A DNA stretch of 64,000 nucleotides, taken from the NCBI GenBank assembly GCA_937982565.1, contig CALJLN010000034.1, positions 62,001-126,000 of the forward strand. The letters run 5' to 3'. The notes beneath the pieces were generated by a model that ran no database searches, was not told where the DNA came from, and saw only the letters and a list, made by a program, of their open reading frames with translations. Within the stretch, counting starts at the first letter, position 1. Every line of letters starts with the position of its first letter. Below are positions 1 through 9,532 of the stretch, piece after piece. The stretch is from UBA2421 sp002343075 (GTDB lineage: Bacteria; Planctomycetota; Phycisphaerae; Tepidisphaerales; Tepidisphaeraceae). Position numbers and translations under genes: made by a program.

Positions 1-867
1 GCGCGCGAGGAGGGCATCAGCGCGGTGTCCGGTTCAAGGCTCTACATGTTCGGGGGCTTTTTCAACCAGCGTTTTGAAGCCACCCCGCGCGTGGACATTT
101 ACAACCCGGCCACAAACACATGGTCGCGCGGCGCGGACATGATGTTCAATACGACACACACCCCGATCATCACCACCGCGACGCGCGCATTTTTCTTCGG
201 TGGGTACGTCGGCCGCGACCCCGGTCCCGCCACCGCCGCCGTGCAGATTTACAATTTCAAGACCAACAAATGGACCCGCGGCCCGGACATGCCGTCGCCC
301 CGCGGCGCCCACGCAGCGGTGCTCTCGGGGAACATGGTCTACCTGTTCGGAGGACGCAACAAGCCGCGCACTGCCGAGTTCGCCGAGACGTGGTCGTTTA
401 ACATCGACACGAATGAATACAAGGTGATCGCTCGAATGCCCGACCCGCGCAATCATCTCGCCGGCGCCGCGGTCGATGGTCAGATCTATGCCATCGGGGG
501 CCAGAAGGGCGAGGTGGCAAACTCCGTCAACCTCGACTTGGTGCACCGATACAATCCAAACAGAAACCGATGGTTCGCGGCGCCCGATGTGCCGGCGGCG
601 ATCAGCCATCAACTGTCGTCCACGCTTGTGTTTGACAAGAAGATCATCACCGTCGGCGGGGAAACCTCGCACAACGTCGCATCGCAGTCCGTGCGGGTAT
701 TTGACCCATACGCAAATTCGTGGTCGTCACTCAGCTCGCTGCCCCTGGTGCGTCGGGCGGGATTCGCCGGGATCGTCAACGATCGGATCTACATGGCTGG
801 TGGGAGTATCGTGGGCGTATCGCAGACAGAGGTGTTTAGAAGTGTCAATCTGGACACAATTTTCTGA
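1..867 (+). CDS. kelch-repeat protein, 5' end outside the window
   Basis: The frame is open from base 1 (A-R-E-E-G-I-S-A precede the first internal GTG at 25), so the gene almost certainly starts upstream. The visible 288 residues hold about five kelch repeats, each with a YxFGG or VGG turn followed by a conserved Tyr/Trp (for example LYMFGG, FFFGGY, VYLFGG, IYAIGG), and a sixth IYMAGG near the end, as expected when a six-bladed beta-propeller closes. Kelch propellers bind proteins or glycans and are often extracellular in planctomycetes. Export cannot be judged because the N-terminus is missing. It lies in the same orientation as the LEPR protein 210 bp downstream. The fold is confident, the role is unknown. 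Confidence 0.85.
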   Translation, partial: AREEGISAVSGSRLYMFGGFFNQRFEATPRVDIYNPATNTWSRGADMMFNTTHTPIITTATRAFFFGGYVGRDPGPATAAVQIYNFKTNKWTRGPDMPSPRGAHAAVLSGNMVYLFGGRNKPRTAEFAETWSFNIDTNEYKVIARMPDPRNHLAGAAVDGQIYAIGGQKGEVANSVNLDLVHRYNPNRNRWFAAPDVPAAISHQLSSTLVFDKKIITVGGETSHNVASQSVRVFDPYANSWSSLSSLPLVRRAGFAGIVNDRIYMAGGSIVGVSQTEVFRSVNLDTIF

Positions 868-1077
868 TCGTGGCGCATAATCTGCCTCTTTTCAGTGGGG
901 AAGTGGGTAAAAAAAATATCTGTTTCAACGACTTTTGGGGTTGCGTCCTAATCTGCGTTCGCTATTTTGCCCCATTGCCACTCGGGAACCTGGCGAGGAA
1001 AACCCTCCCCGATCGCGTTCCTGGGGGGCCTGTAAACCGTCAACCTGTTTTTCTTTTTTTGCACCTGGAGGTGTCAT

Positions 1078-2049
1078 TTGTTTAAGTCTCGACTTGCCAA
1101 GTCCAAGCCGGTGTCGCGCGGCATGGAGCCGCTTGAGGGCCGCACCCTTTTCGCCGGCGTTTTTCAGGAAACAGGCGGCCTGGCCGTAGCTGAAATCGAA
1201 TCCGAGCCGACCAACGGCTGGACCCGCGTGACCAGCCCCGCCGGTTACACCGGTTCGGCGGCTTACAAGTGGAACGGCCCGAACTACTTCAGCACCCCCG
1301 GCCGGAACATCCTGAAGTACAACTTCAACATCAACAACGCCGGTACCTACAACCTCGACCTGCGCAGCTACAACGCCAGCAGCGACAACAAGGAATTCAA
1401 CGACGTCTTCATCCGCGTGGATGGCGGGCAGTGGTTCAAGGCGTTCACATACGAAAACAAGAAGTGGACTTATGTCACTCGCAAAGAGATTCGGCACAAT
1501 GTCTTCGAAGATTATCGCGTGAATCTGTCCAAGGGACAGCACAGCGTGGAAATCTCTGCGCGATCGAATGCGTATGTCATTGATCGGTTGGTGCTTTTCA
1601 AAGATGGCGTCAACGGCCAGAACCCGGCGTTGCCGCAAAGCCCGACCTCGGGAACGACCAACCCGAACCCCAACCCCCCGCCGCCGAGCGGTAGTAACGT
1701 GAAGATCACCAGCTATAGCCTGATCAATGCTGATACAAATCAGGTGATCTCGGGTTACAGCAATTTCACGTCGGATCGCACGATCAAGCTGAGCACGCTG
1801 CCGACCCGCAACATCTCGATTCGAGCCAATGTGGACACGGGCGTGAAGAGCGTTCGGTTTGTATTCGACGGCCGCACGCAGGTGGAAAGCATCCTGCCGT
1901 TCGCGCTTCTTGGAGATAACAACGGCAACTACAACGGCTTCCGCGCCCAGGCCGGAAAGACCTACTCCATCTCCGGTACCGCGTTCAGCGGGCTTGGAGC
2001 GAATGGGACCGCCAGCAGCACCATCTCGCTCAAGCTCCGTTTCACCTAG
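1078..2049 (+). CDS. LEPR-motif secreted protein with carbohydrate-binding-like domain
   Basis: A TTG start is chosen because GGAGGT lies five bases upstream (1067-1072) and no ATG gives a better fit. Residues 15-25 carry a planctomycete LEPR-XLL-type motif (MEPLEGRTLFAG). Residues about 35-175 look like a jelly-roll carbohydrate-binding domain, with many aromatic residues and an RVDGGQW strand. A Pro/Asn linker (NPNPNPPPPSG) then leads to a C-terminal beta domain with no family I recognise. There is no catalytic motif and no clear hydrophobic signal peptide ahead of the LEPR motif. A strong terminator follows. It is probably an extracellular or cell-surface binding protein. The ligand is unknown. 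Confidence 0.8.
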   Translation: MFKSRLAKSKPVSRGMEPLEGRTLFAGVFQETGGLAVAEIESEPTNGWTRVTSPAGYTGSAAYKWNGPNYFSTPGRNILKYNFNINNAGTYNLDLRSYNASSDNKEFNDVFIRVDGGQWFKAFTYENKKWTYVTRKEIRHNVFEDYRVNLSKGQHSVEISARSNAYVIDRLVLFKDGVNGQNPALPQSPTSGTTNPNPNPPPPSGSNVKITSYSLINADTNQVISGYSNFTSDRTIKLSTLPTRNISIRANVDTGVKSVRFVFDGRTQVESILPFALLGDNNGNYNGFRAQAGKTYSISGTAFSGLGANGTASSTISLKLRFT

Positions 2050-2077
2050 GCAGAGCAGAGAATCAGTCAGCAAGACG

Positions 2078-2110
2078 CGCCGGCATGGAACCCCCATGCC
2101 GGCGTTTTTT
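2078..2110 (+). terminator. intrinsic terminator after the LEPR/CBM-like gene
   Basis: A perfect 11-bp stem, CGCCGGCATGG (2078-2088) pairing with CCATGCCGGCG (2094-2104), has a 5-base loop and is followed directly by six T (2105-2110). It begins 28 bp after the stop codon. This is a textbook rho-independent terminator and separates the 1078 gene from the next one. Confidence 0.9.
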
Positions 2111-2342
2111 GTCTGTACGTTCCTCCCTGACTACCCAGTTAACGGGCATTCTGCTGCTGGTACAACACATTTTGCTTTTCTCAATTGACAGAACATAGTG
2201 TGTTATCGGACTATCATTGCCCGGGCGTGGCACCGTGCCGCAAGATTCGTGGCATAGTTCCCTCACTTCAAACTGCGGCATTGCCCCCGGGAATTGACCG
2301 CGGGGCTGGAAGCCGACGGTGGCTGGTTCATTGGGAGAGAAA

Positions 2343-5300
2343 ATGTTGGCGAAAAAACGTGTTGCAGTGGCGCAAAAGTGCTCGATTGAGGCGGTCGAGA
2401 AACGCATTCTCCTAGCGGCGGTTACCGCGGTGTCGCCGGTGAACGGCGGGCAGAGTGTCGCGGTGGGAAGCAATATCACAGTCACATTTGATGTGGCGAT
2501 GAATGCCTCCACGATCTCCTCCAGCACACTCCAACTCCGCACATCGACCGGGGCAATCGTCCCGGCGGCGGTCACTTACAACAGCGCCACGCGCACCGCA
2601 ACGCTCGACCCGACCAGCAACCTCGCTTCCGGCTCCAACTTCTACTACGCAAAAGTCGTCGGCGGGCCCTCAGGCGTGAAAGACGCAGCTGGCGGCACGC
2701 TGGCCAATGACTTCAACTGGGCATTCAACACCGGCGTCCCCAATTTCACCGAGAGCACGGTGTTTAGCGGCCTCGTGCAGCCGACTGCGATTGAGTTCGC
2801 CGCCGATGGGAGGGTGTTCGTCGCGGAGAAGAGTGGGCTGATCAAAGTCTTCAATAGCATCACGGCGACGACGCCCACCATTTTCGCCGATCTTCGCACG
2901 AAGACGCACAACCACTGGGACCGCGGCTTGCTCGGGTTGGCGCTCGACCCGGCCTTTACCACTGGCCGCCCCTACGTTTACGCGCTCTATGCCTACGACG
3001 CGCCGATCGGCGGCACCGCGCCCGCATGGGGCACGGTTAACGGCGTTACCGACAATGGACCGGGCACCACCGGCAACGGCCCGGCGGTAAGCGGGCGGCT
3101 CTCCCGCCTCACCGCTTCGGGCAATACCAGCACGGGTGAGACTGTCCTCATCGAAGACTGGGCACAACAATATCCAAGCCACTCGATCGGCCATCTGCAG
3201 TTTGGCCCCGACGGCTACCTCTATGCCTCCGGCGGCGATGGTGCGAGCTTTAATGCCGTTGATTTCGGGCAGAACAATCTCATCGGCGATCCACCCAACG
3301 AAGGCGGCGCACTTCGCTCACAAGACATTCGTTCGACCGGCGACCCCACGAGCCTCGACGGCACCATCATCCGCATTGACCCCGACACCGGCGAGGGTGC
3401 CCCCGGCAACCCATTCACTGGCGGCGCTAATGAGCGGCGAATCATCGCCTACGGCCTGCGAAATCCGTTCCGGTTTAACTTTCGCCCCGGCACGAACGAG
3501 ATCTGGGCCGCCGATGTCGGCTGGAACAATTGGGAAGAAATCAACCGAATCACCAATGTTGGGGACAGTATTGCAGAGAATTTTGGATGGCCCGCGTACG
3601 AAGGCGCGGCTCGACAAAGCGGGTACGACGCAGCGAATCTTCCGCTGCTCGAATCGCTCTACTCGGCGGGGGCATCGGCACATAACACGCCGTATTATGC
3701 CTGGTCGCACAGCGCGCAGGTCGTGCCCGGTTCGGGCGAACCCACCGGGGGAAGCAGCGCAACCGGGGTCGCGTTTTACAACGGCGGGTCATATCCCCTG
3801 AGCTACGATGGCGCAATGTTCTTTGCCGACTACTCGCGCAAACGAATCTATGTCATGTACGCCGGCCCCAATGGCCTGCCTGATGTAAACAATCGACAGG
3901 TGTTTAAGGCCACCACCAACGGCGCTGTCGAGCTGCAGATCGGGCCGAACGGCGACTTGTTCTACGCCGACCTGAGCGGCGGTCGAATTCAACGATTCAC
4001 CTTCGCTGCAGGGTCGAACCAGGCACCGACGGCGTCATTCACTGCTTCTCCCACCGCAGGCACCGTGCCGCTGACGGTCAGCTTTAGTGGTGCAGCGTCG
4101 AGTGATCCCAACCCGGGCGACGCGCTCGATTTTGCATGGGACCTCGATGGCGACGGCCAGTTTGATGATTCCACCGCCATCGCCCCGACCTTCACCTATA
4201 CCACCGGTGGCACGCGCGTCGTCAAGCTGCGCGTCACCGACCGGGCGGGGCTGAGCGATATCGCGCAACAATCCATCACCGTCGGCAGCAGCGCGCCCAC
4301 GCCCACCATCATCACGCCGCTGACAAGTCTGCGGTGGAATGTCGGCGATACCATCACCTTCAGCGGCAGCGCGACCGACCCGGAAGATGGCAACCTTGCG
4401 GCATCGCGGCTGAGTTGGGAACTCGTGCTCATGCACGACAGCGAAATCAACCCCGGCAATCCTCACGAGCATTCGATTCAGTCATACACCGGCGTGGCGA
4501 GCGGTTCGTTCCTCGCGCCCGACCATGAATCGCCTTCCTGGCTCGAGCTGCGCCTCACCGCGACCGACTCCAGCGGGCTTTCTACGACGGTTTCAAAGCG
4601 GGTTGATCCGCGTATGGTCAATCTCACCTTTAACTCATCGCCGAGCGGGCTGAGTGTAAACGTCGGTGGGAGCACGTTCGTCACGCCGTTTACGCGCAGC
4701 GTCATTGCCGGCTCAGCCAACACGGTCACCGCGCCCGCGCAGGGCAACAGCAACGGCTACTACACGTTTGCAAGCTGGAGCGACGGCGGGGCGGCGACGC
4801 ACAACATCACCGCGCCGACCAGCAACGCCTCCTACACCGCGACATTTGCCAACGCTGCCACCGGCACCGGGCTGAACGGTGCCTACTTTGACAACATTGA
4901 CTTCACGGGGACCACCTTCAGCCGCACCGATAGCAACATCAACTTCAACTGGGGCACCGGTTCGCCCGATGCGCGCATCGCCGCAGACACTTTCAGCACG
5001 CGGTGGACCGGGCAGGTCCTTGCACCGGTCACCGGGCTTTATCAATTCCTCACCACGACCGACGACGGTGTGCGTCTTTGGGTGAATGACGATCTGCTGG
5101 TCGACAAGTTCGTCAATCAGTCATCAACGCAGTGGAGCGGCAACATCGCGCTGGTCGCCGGGCAGCGATACGACCTTCGCATGGATTATTTCGAGAACAC
5201 CGGCGACGCCCGAGCCGAACTTCGCTGGGCCATTCCGGGCACAGCGGCAACAATTGTCCCGCAGCAGTTCCTCTTCCCGGCTGCTGTTGTCGTCACTGCG

Positions 5301-6527
5301 CCGGTGGCGCCGAGCGGATTTGGCGCGACCGTGGTAAGCGGGACGCGCGTTGATCTACAATGGGTCGATAACAGCGACAACGAAGCCAACTTTGCGATCG
5401 AACGCCGTTATGCCGGCTGGATCTGGGAAACCCTCGCCAGCGCCCCTGCCAACAGCACCAGCTACGTCGATACGCCGACCATTCCCGGCGTGCTGTATGA
5501 GTATCGCATTCGCTCGACCAACTCCGCCGGTAACTCGGCATGGGTCGATGGACTGGTTGTGAATACCGGCAATGTCAGCAGTGGGGGCGTACCCGCAGCG
5601 GCCAGCGGGCTGGCGGCGGTCGCGCTCTCTTCCTCTCGCGTGAGGCTCACCTGGGCCGACAACGCCAACAACGAGACCGGTTTCAAAGTGCAGCGGCGCG
5701 TCACCGGTGCCACCGCATGGACCACCATCGCCACCGCCAACGCCAATGCCGTGACGTTCGACGACACAACCGTCGCCGCCAACACAAGTTACGACTATCG
5801 CATCCTCGCCACCAACAGCACCGGCGACGCCCCCGCGAGCAACATCGCGACGGCGGCTACGACATCAAGCGGCATTCCATCAGCCCCGACCAACTTCACC
5901 GCGACGGTGCAATCCGGCGACGGATCAGTGCAGACCGGCTGGACTGATACCTCAACCAACGAAACGGGCTTCCAGGTCGAACGCCGTTACGCCGGCTGGA
6001 TCTGGGAAATCATCGCCACTGTCGGACCGAACGTAACCAGCTATCGAGATAACACGACGATTCGAAACGTGTCCTATGAATACCGGGTTGCCGCGACGAG
6101 CGTGTCGGGGCTGAGCGGGTACAGCAACGGAGTGATCGTCAACATCCCGGCCGCGCCGACCAACATCTCCATTCAGACCGTGCGAGAAGATCGCGTGCAA
6201 ATCAACTGGGTGGATGAAGCAGTGAACGAGATTAGCTACGCGGTGCAGGCGCGCAAAGGTGCTAAGGGAAAATGGTCAACGGTCGCGGTGCTTCCCGCCG
6301 ACTCAACTTCCTATCGCGAGAAATGGCGCGCGGGCAAACATCAATACCGGGTCTTCGCGATGGGCACGCTGCGCGATAGCGACTCGATCATGACAACGAT
6401 TCGCGGCAGGCCCCTCCCGCCAGCGCCGGAGATTACCAAGAACACCTATACCGCACCTGTCGCCCCGACCGTGATAGGCCCGCTTGTTTTTGGTCCACAA
6501 TCACCTTGGAGCGATTTGCTGGTGTGA
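2343..6527 (+). CDS. LEPR-motif PQQ-type sugar dehydrogenase beta-propeller, multidomain
   Basis: The ATG at 2343 is preferred over a GTG at 2319 because GGGAGA lies just before it; the product is 1394 aa. Order: LEPR-like motif (IEAVEKRILLAA, residues about 17-28); SbsA/Big_5 Ig-like domain (about 30-130); glucose/sorbosone dehydrogenase beta-propeller (about 135-560, with GLLGLALDP and YGLRNPFRF signatures); PKD domain (about 565-655); a beta domain shared with the 7049 protein (about 660-760); an InlB-repeat-like segment; a PA14 domain (about 845-985, TTDDGVRLWVND); four fibronectin III domains to the C-terminus. It is extracellular by domain content. Enzymatic activity is not proven, since many such propellers only bind. 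The first and third FN3 domains share an almost identical DNA block. Confidence 0.87.
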   Translation: MLAKKRVAVAQKCSIEAVEKRILLAAVTAVSPVNGGQSVAVGSNITVTFDVAMNASTISSSTLQLRTSTGAIVPAAVTYNSATRTATLDPTSNLASGSNFYYAKVVGGPSGVKDAAGGTLANDFNWAFNTGVPNFTESTVFSGLVQPTAIEFAADGRVFVAEKSGLIKVFNSITATTPTIFADLRTKTHNHWDRGLLGLALDPAFTTGRPYVYALYAYDAPIGGTAPAWGTVNGVTDNGPGTTGNGPAVSGRLSRLTASGNTSTGETVLIEDWAQQYPSHSIGHLQFGPDGYLYASGGDGASFNAVDFGQNNLIGDPPNEGGALRSQDIRSTGDPTSLDGTIIRIDPDTGEGAPGNPFTGGANERRIIAYGLRNPFRFNFRPGTNEIWAADVGWNNWEEINRITNVGDSIAENFGWPAYEGAARQSGYDAANLPLLESLYSAGASAHNTPYYAWSHSAQVVPGSGEPTGGSSATGVAFYNGGSYPLSYDGAMFFADYSRKRIYVMYAGPNGLPDVNNRQVFKATTNGAVELQIGPNGDLFYADLSGGRIQRFTFAAGSNQAPTASFTASPTAGTVPLTVSFSGAASSDPNPGDALDFAWDLDGDGQFDDSTAIAPTFTYTTGGTRVVKLRVTDRAGLSDIAQQSITVGSSAPTPTIITPLTSLRWNVGDTITFSGSATDPEDGNLAASRLSWELVLMHDSEINPGNPHEHSIQSYTGVASGSFLAPDHESPSWLELRLTATDSSGLSTTVSKRVDPRMVNLTFNSSPSGLSVNVGGSTFVTPFTRSVIAGSANTVTAPAQGNSNGYYTFASWSDGGAATHNITAPTSNASYTATFANAATGTGLNGAYFDNIDFTGTTFSRTDSNINFNWGTGSPDARIAADTFSTRWTGQVLAPVTGLYQFLTTTDDGVRLWVNDDLLVDKFVNQSSTQWSGNIALVAGQRYDLRMDYFENTGDARAELRWAIPGTAATIVPQQFLFPAAVVVTAPVAPSGFGATVVSGTRVDLQWVDNSDNEANFAIERRYAGWIWETLASAPANSTSYVDTPTIPGVLYEYRIRSTNSAGNSAWVDGLVVNTGNVSSGGVPAAASGLAAVALSSSRVRLTWADNANNETGFKVQRRVTGATAWTTIATANANAVTFDDTTVAANTSYDYRILATNSTGDAPASNIATAATTSSGIPSAPTNFTATVQSGDGSVQTGWTDTSTNETGFQVERRYAGWIWEIIATVGPNVTSYRDNTTIRNVSYEYRVAATSVSGLSGYSNGVIVNIPAAPTNISIQTVREDRVQINWVDEAVNEISYAVQARKGAKGKWSTVAVLPADSTSYREKWRAGKHQYRVFAMGTLRDSDSIMTTIRGRPLPPAPEITKNTYTAPVAPTVIGPLVFGPQSPWSDLLV

Positions 6528-7048
6528 CGATACGGTTGCACCTTGCGAATCCGTTTCGCGACCCAGCTGCGTTCGCCGGGGGAGTTCGTCGGTCTTGAAA
6601 CTCCTTCGGCCCGACGGCATCCGCGCCGCAGCGACTTATCTTGCGAGATATTGACCAAGCGCTGCGCTTTGCGCGTGCCGCAGGCGCAGCGCGGGGGGTA
6701 GGGTGGAATGAGCCATTGGAAACATGTTTTGACCGTCTTGTGCGCAGCCCCCAAGCGCGTTGCTGCGCTCGGGAAGTACCTCGCACGGTCAATCAAGGCG
6801 ACACGCACCAGGCTGCAAATCCGGCAAAGGAGACACAATCGATAGCAACCGATGTACGTCCGATAATTCCGGTGTTCCGGAGATTTTTCGCTTGTTGCGC
6901 AGTTGGAGTGCTCGGCGCGCAGCGCGCGTGAGCAGAAAAAAACCTCTAAAAAAAAGACATAACTGCGGTATGCTGTCGCCGACGCGCTCGCATCTACGTT
7001 GTCACTGGAGCGAGCAAGCGAGAGCCGCGGGGATTGGGAGCACTTGTT
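6528..7048. other. 521-bp intergenic region between two propeller genes
   Basis: No convincing gene is present; the short open frames here lack ribosome binding sites and family resemblance. It has two A-rich tracts near 6936-6955 and short GCGC-rich palindromes near 6660-6700. A TATGCT hexamer at about 6970 could be a -10 element, but I see no paired -35. The last bases carry the GGGAG ribosome binding site of the next gene. Confidence 0.4.
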
Positions 7049-9517
7049 ATGCTGAAACCTGGTGTATCACATCGTGATGGCGCGTGTGCGCGCAGTGTTG
7101 TCGAGCCGCTCGAAGGCCGGCAACTGCTCGCCAACGTCAGTGCGGGGTTTGCCGACTCGACGTTTGTCACGGGGCTGGACAAGCCCACGCAAATGGCCTG
7201 GACGCCCGACGGCCGGCTTCTCGTGGCCCAGCAGGCGGGGAAACTGCGTCTTGTGAAGAACGGGCAACTGCAGGCGACCAACGTGCTGCAGCTGACCGTG
7301 AGCAAGGCCAGCGAACGCGGGCTGTCCGGCGTTGTGGCCGACCCTGATTTTAACAGCAACGGATACATCTACGTTTACTACACACGCGCCGTCGGAACGT
7401 CGGCCAACAACCGCGTGAGCCGGTTTACCATGGTCGGCGACACGGCCAGCCTGTCGAGCGAGAAAGTGCTGATGGACCTCGACCCGCTCACCACTAACTT
7501 CCACATGGGCGGAGGCATGCATTTCGGTGACGATGGAAAGCTCTACATCAGCACCGGCGATAACGCGCGCGGCACCCCGGCCCAGCGGATGGACACTGTC
7601 CTCGGAAAGATTCTGCGCATCAACAAAGATGGGACCATTCCCTCTGACAATCCGTTCTACGGCAGCACCACGGGCAACAACCGCGCGATCTTTTCGCTCG
7701 GGTTGCGCAACCCGTTTACGTTCGCCATTCAGCCGGGCACGCAAACCCTGTTCATCAATGATGTCGGGGAAGATTCCTGGGAAGAAGTGAACAAAGGGGG
7801 AGCGCGCTCCAACTTTGGATGGCCCAACACCGAAGGCCCGACGACCAACCCCGCATTCGTTTCGCCCATTTACGCCTTCAACCACAACGACGGCGGGCAT
7901 GCGGTGATCGGCGCCGACTTTTATCCAAACTCGGGCTCGTTTCCCAGCCAATATCGAGGAAAGTACATCTTCGGCGATCATATCAAGGGATGGATTCGCG
8001 CCCTCGATCCCAATACTCATCAAATCGTGGGCGAGATCTCCAGGGGTGGGATCGAAGCGATGACTGATATCGACGTCGGACCCGAGGGCGCACTCTATTA
8101 TCTGGAACGATACTACTCCGCGCCGGGCAGAATCGGACGAATCAGCGCAACCGGATCGACGACGGCGGCACCCGTGATTCAAAACTCGCCGCAGAGCCAG
8201 GCGGTCAATGTTGGTAACTCGGTGGTGTTCAGCGTCATCGCCAATGGGCAATCGCCTCTCAGCTATAAATGGCAGCGCAACGGCGTTGATATTCCGGGCG
8301 CGAATGGGCCTACTTATTCGATAGCATCGACGTTGCTAACAGATAACGGTGCCCGGTTTCGCGCCATTGTCAGTAACTCCGCAGGCAGTGCCACCAGCGC
8401 CGAGGCAACGCTTACCGTCAACCAGCCTCAGAATGCGCCTGTGCCGGTTATTAATCTCCCGACAACCACAACAACCTATCAAGCTGGCCAGACCATCACC
8501 TTTAGCGGCGGCGCAACCGATCCCCAGGACGGCACCCTCTCGGCATCGCGGCTGACATGGTTGATCGATTTCCACCATGACACGCACACGCATCCGTTCC
8601 TATCGGCGACCAGCGGTATCAGCAGCGGGAGCTTTGTCATTCCCACCGACGGCGAAGTGTCGGCGAACACTTGGTTTCGGATTTACCTCACCGCGACCGA
8701 CTCGAGTGGCAACAGCACCACGGTTTTCCGGGAGGTCTTCCCGCAGAAGTCGACCGTTTCACTCGCGAGCAACATCAGCGGGCTTACCATCAATCTTGAT
8801 AACCAGCCCAAGACCACAACATTCAGCTTTGAAAGTGTCGAGAAGTTTCCACGACTGTTGAGTGTGCCGACCACGCAGACCAAGAACGGCATTACTTACA
8901 ATTTCACCGGCTGGAGCGACGGCGTCACGGCCGCCACGCGCACCGTAATCACCCCTGTCAACAACACAACCTACACCGCCAACTTTATGCAACAGACATC
9001 CGGCGGGACACCGACCACCGGCCAAATTGCACCAATCAACGGAGACACCTACGCCCGCGGGGGGACCTTTGCGGGGCAGTCGTTCGGTTCGTCACCCGAA
9101 CTACAGGTGAAAGGCGGCACTACGCCTCTTTACCTGCGCGAGTCATTCATCAAGTTTGATCTCAACACATTCGCCAGCGTCACCAATGCCAAGCTGAGGC
9201 TCTGGGGCCGGCTCAGCAGCACCGGCGGGACGGTGCCAGTAAACATTTTTGGCTCTTCAAACACGACGTTCAACTTCGCCACGACAACCTGGAACAACCG
9301 CCCCGCAAGCACGGGCGCAGCGATGGGAACCTGGAACGTCTCGAGCACCACCGGCGGGTGGTTTGAGCTGGATGTGAGCAGCTATGTGCGCGCCGCCAAG
9401 GCTGCTGGACAGCGGTATGTCACATTTGTGTTTAAGGGCAGCGCCAGCACATCGCCCTACGCGGTATTCAATAGCAGTAATGCGGCAAGCAATAAACCGG
9501 AATTGCGAATCAGTTGA
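7049..9517 (+). CDS. LEPR-motif PQQ-type sugar dehydrogenase beta-propeller
   Basis: The ATG at 7049 follows GGGAG (7036-7040) by eight bases and is preferred to the TTG at 7034; the product is 822 aa. The LEPR motif VEPLEGRQLLA lies at about residues 18-28. A glucose/sorbosone dehydrogenase-type beta-propeller follows (about 30-375; RGLSGVVADPDF, LGLRNPFTF, GEDSWEEVNKG). Next come an Ig-like domain (about 380-465), the same 'ITFSGGATDPQDGTLSASRL' beta domain found in the 2343 protein, an InlB-like repeat, and a C-terminal DNRLRE/CBM96-like domain (about 655-822; TYARGG, LRESFIKFDL, ATTTWNNRPA). It is an extracellular paralogue of the 2343 protein, perhaps acting on or binding sugars. The oxidoreductase activity is inferred from the fold only. 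Confidence 0.87.
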   Translation: MLKPGVSHRDGACARSVVEPLEGRQLLANVSAGFADSTFVTGLDKPTQMAWTPDGRLLVAQQAGKLRLVKNGQLQATNVLQLTVSKASERGLSGVVADPDFNSNGYIYVYYTRAVGTSANNRVSRFTMVGDTASLSSEKVLMDLDPLTTNFHMGGGMHFGDDGKLYISTGDNARGTPAQRMDTVLGKILRINKDGTIPSDNPFYGSTTGNNRAIFSLGLRNPFTFAIQPGTQTLFINDVGEDSWEEVNKGGARSNFGWPNTEGPTTNPAFVSPIYAFNHNDGGHAVIGADFYPNSGSFPSQYRGKYIFGDHIKGWIRALDPNTHQIVGEISRGGIEAMTDIDVGPEGALYYLERYYSAPGRIGRISATGSTTAAPVIQNSPQSQAVNVGNSVVFSVIANGQSPLSYKWQRNGVDIPGANGPTYSIASTLLTDNGARFRAIVSNSAGSATSAEATLTVNQPQNAPVPVINLPTTTTTYQAGQTITFSGGATDPQDGTLSASRLTWLIDFHHDTHTHPFLSATSGISSGSFVIPTDGEVSANTWFRIYLTATDSSGNSTTVFREVFPQKSTVSLASNISGLTINLDNQPKTTTFSFESVEKFPRLLSVPTTQTKNGITYNFTGWSDGVTAATRTVITPVNNTTYTANFMQQTSGGTPTTGQIAPINGDTYARGGTFAGQSFGSSPELQVKGGTTPLYLRESFIKFDLNTFASVTNAKLRLWGRLSSTGGTVPVNIFGSSNTTFNFATTTWNNRPASTGAAMGTWNVSSTTGGWFELDVSSYVRAAKAAGQRYVTFVFKGSASTSPYAVFNSSNAASNKPELRIS

Positions 9518-9532
9518 CGTTATGATGGCCGA

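Noticed and set aside
925..2097. 390-codon antisense open frame under the LEPR/CBM-like gene
   Set aside because: Runs through the intrinsic terminator and the sense gene's ribosome binding site; composition typical of a shadow.
2224..2245. TGGCAC...CGCA resembling a sigma-54 promoter
   Set aside because: The -12 element lacks the TTGC core; spacing is right but two core bases are wrong, and it lies far from the ATG at 2343.
7067..8251. 394-codon antisense open frame under the propeller gene
   Set aside because: Shadow of the propeller repeats; no ribosome binding site or recognisable domain.
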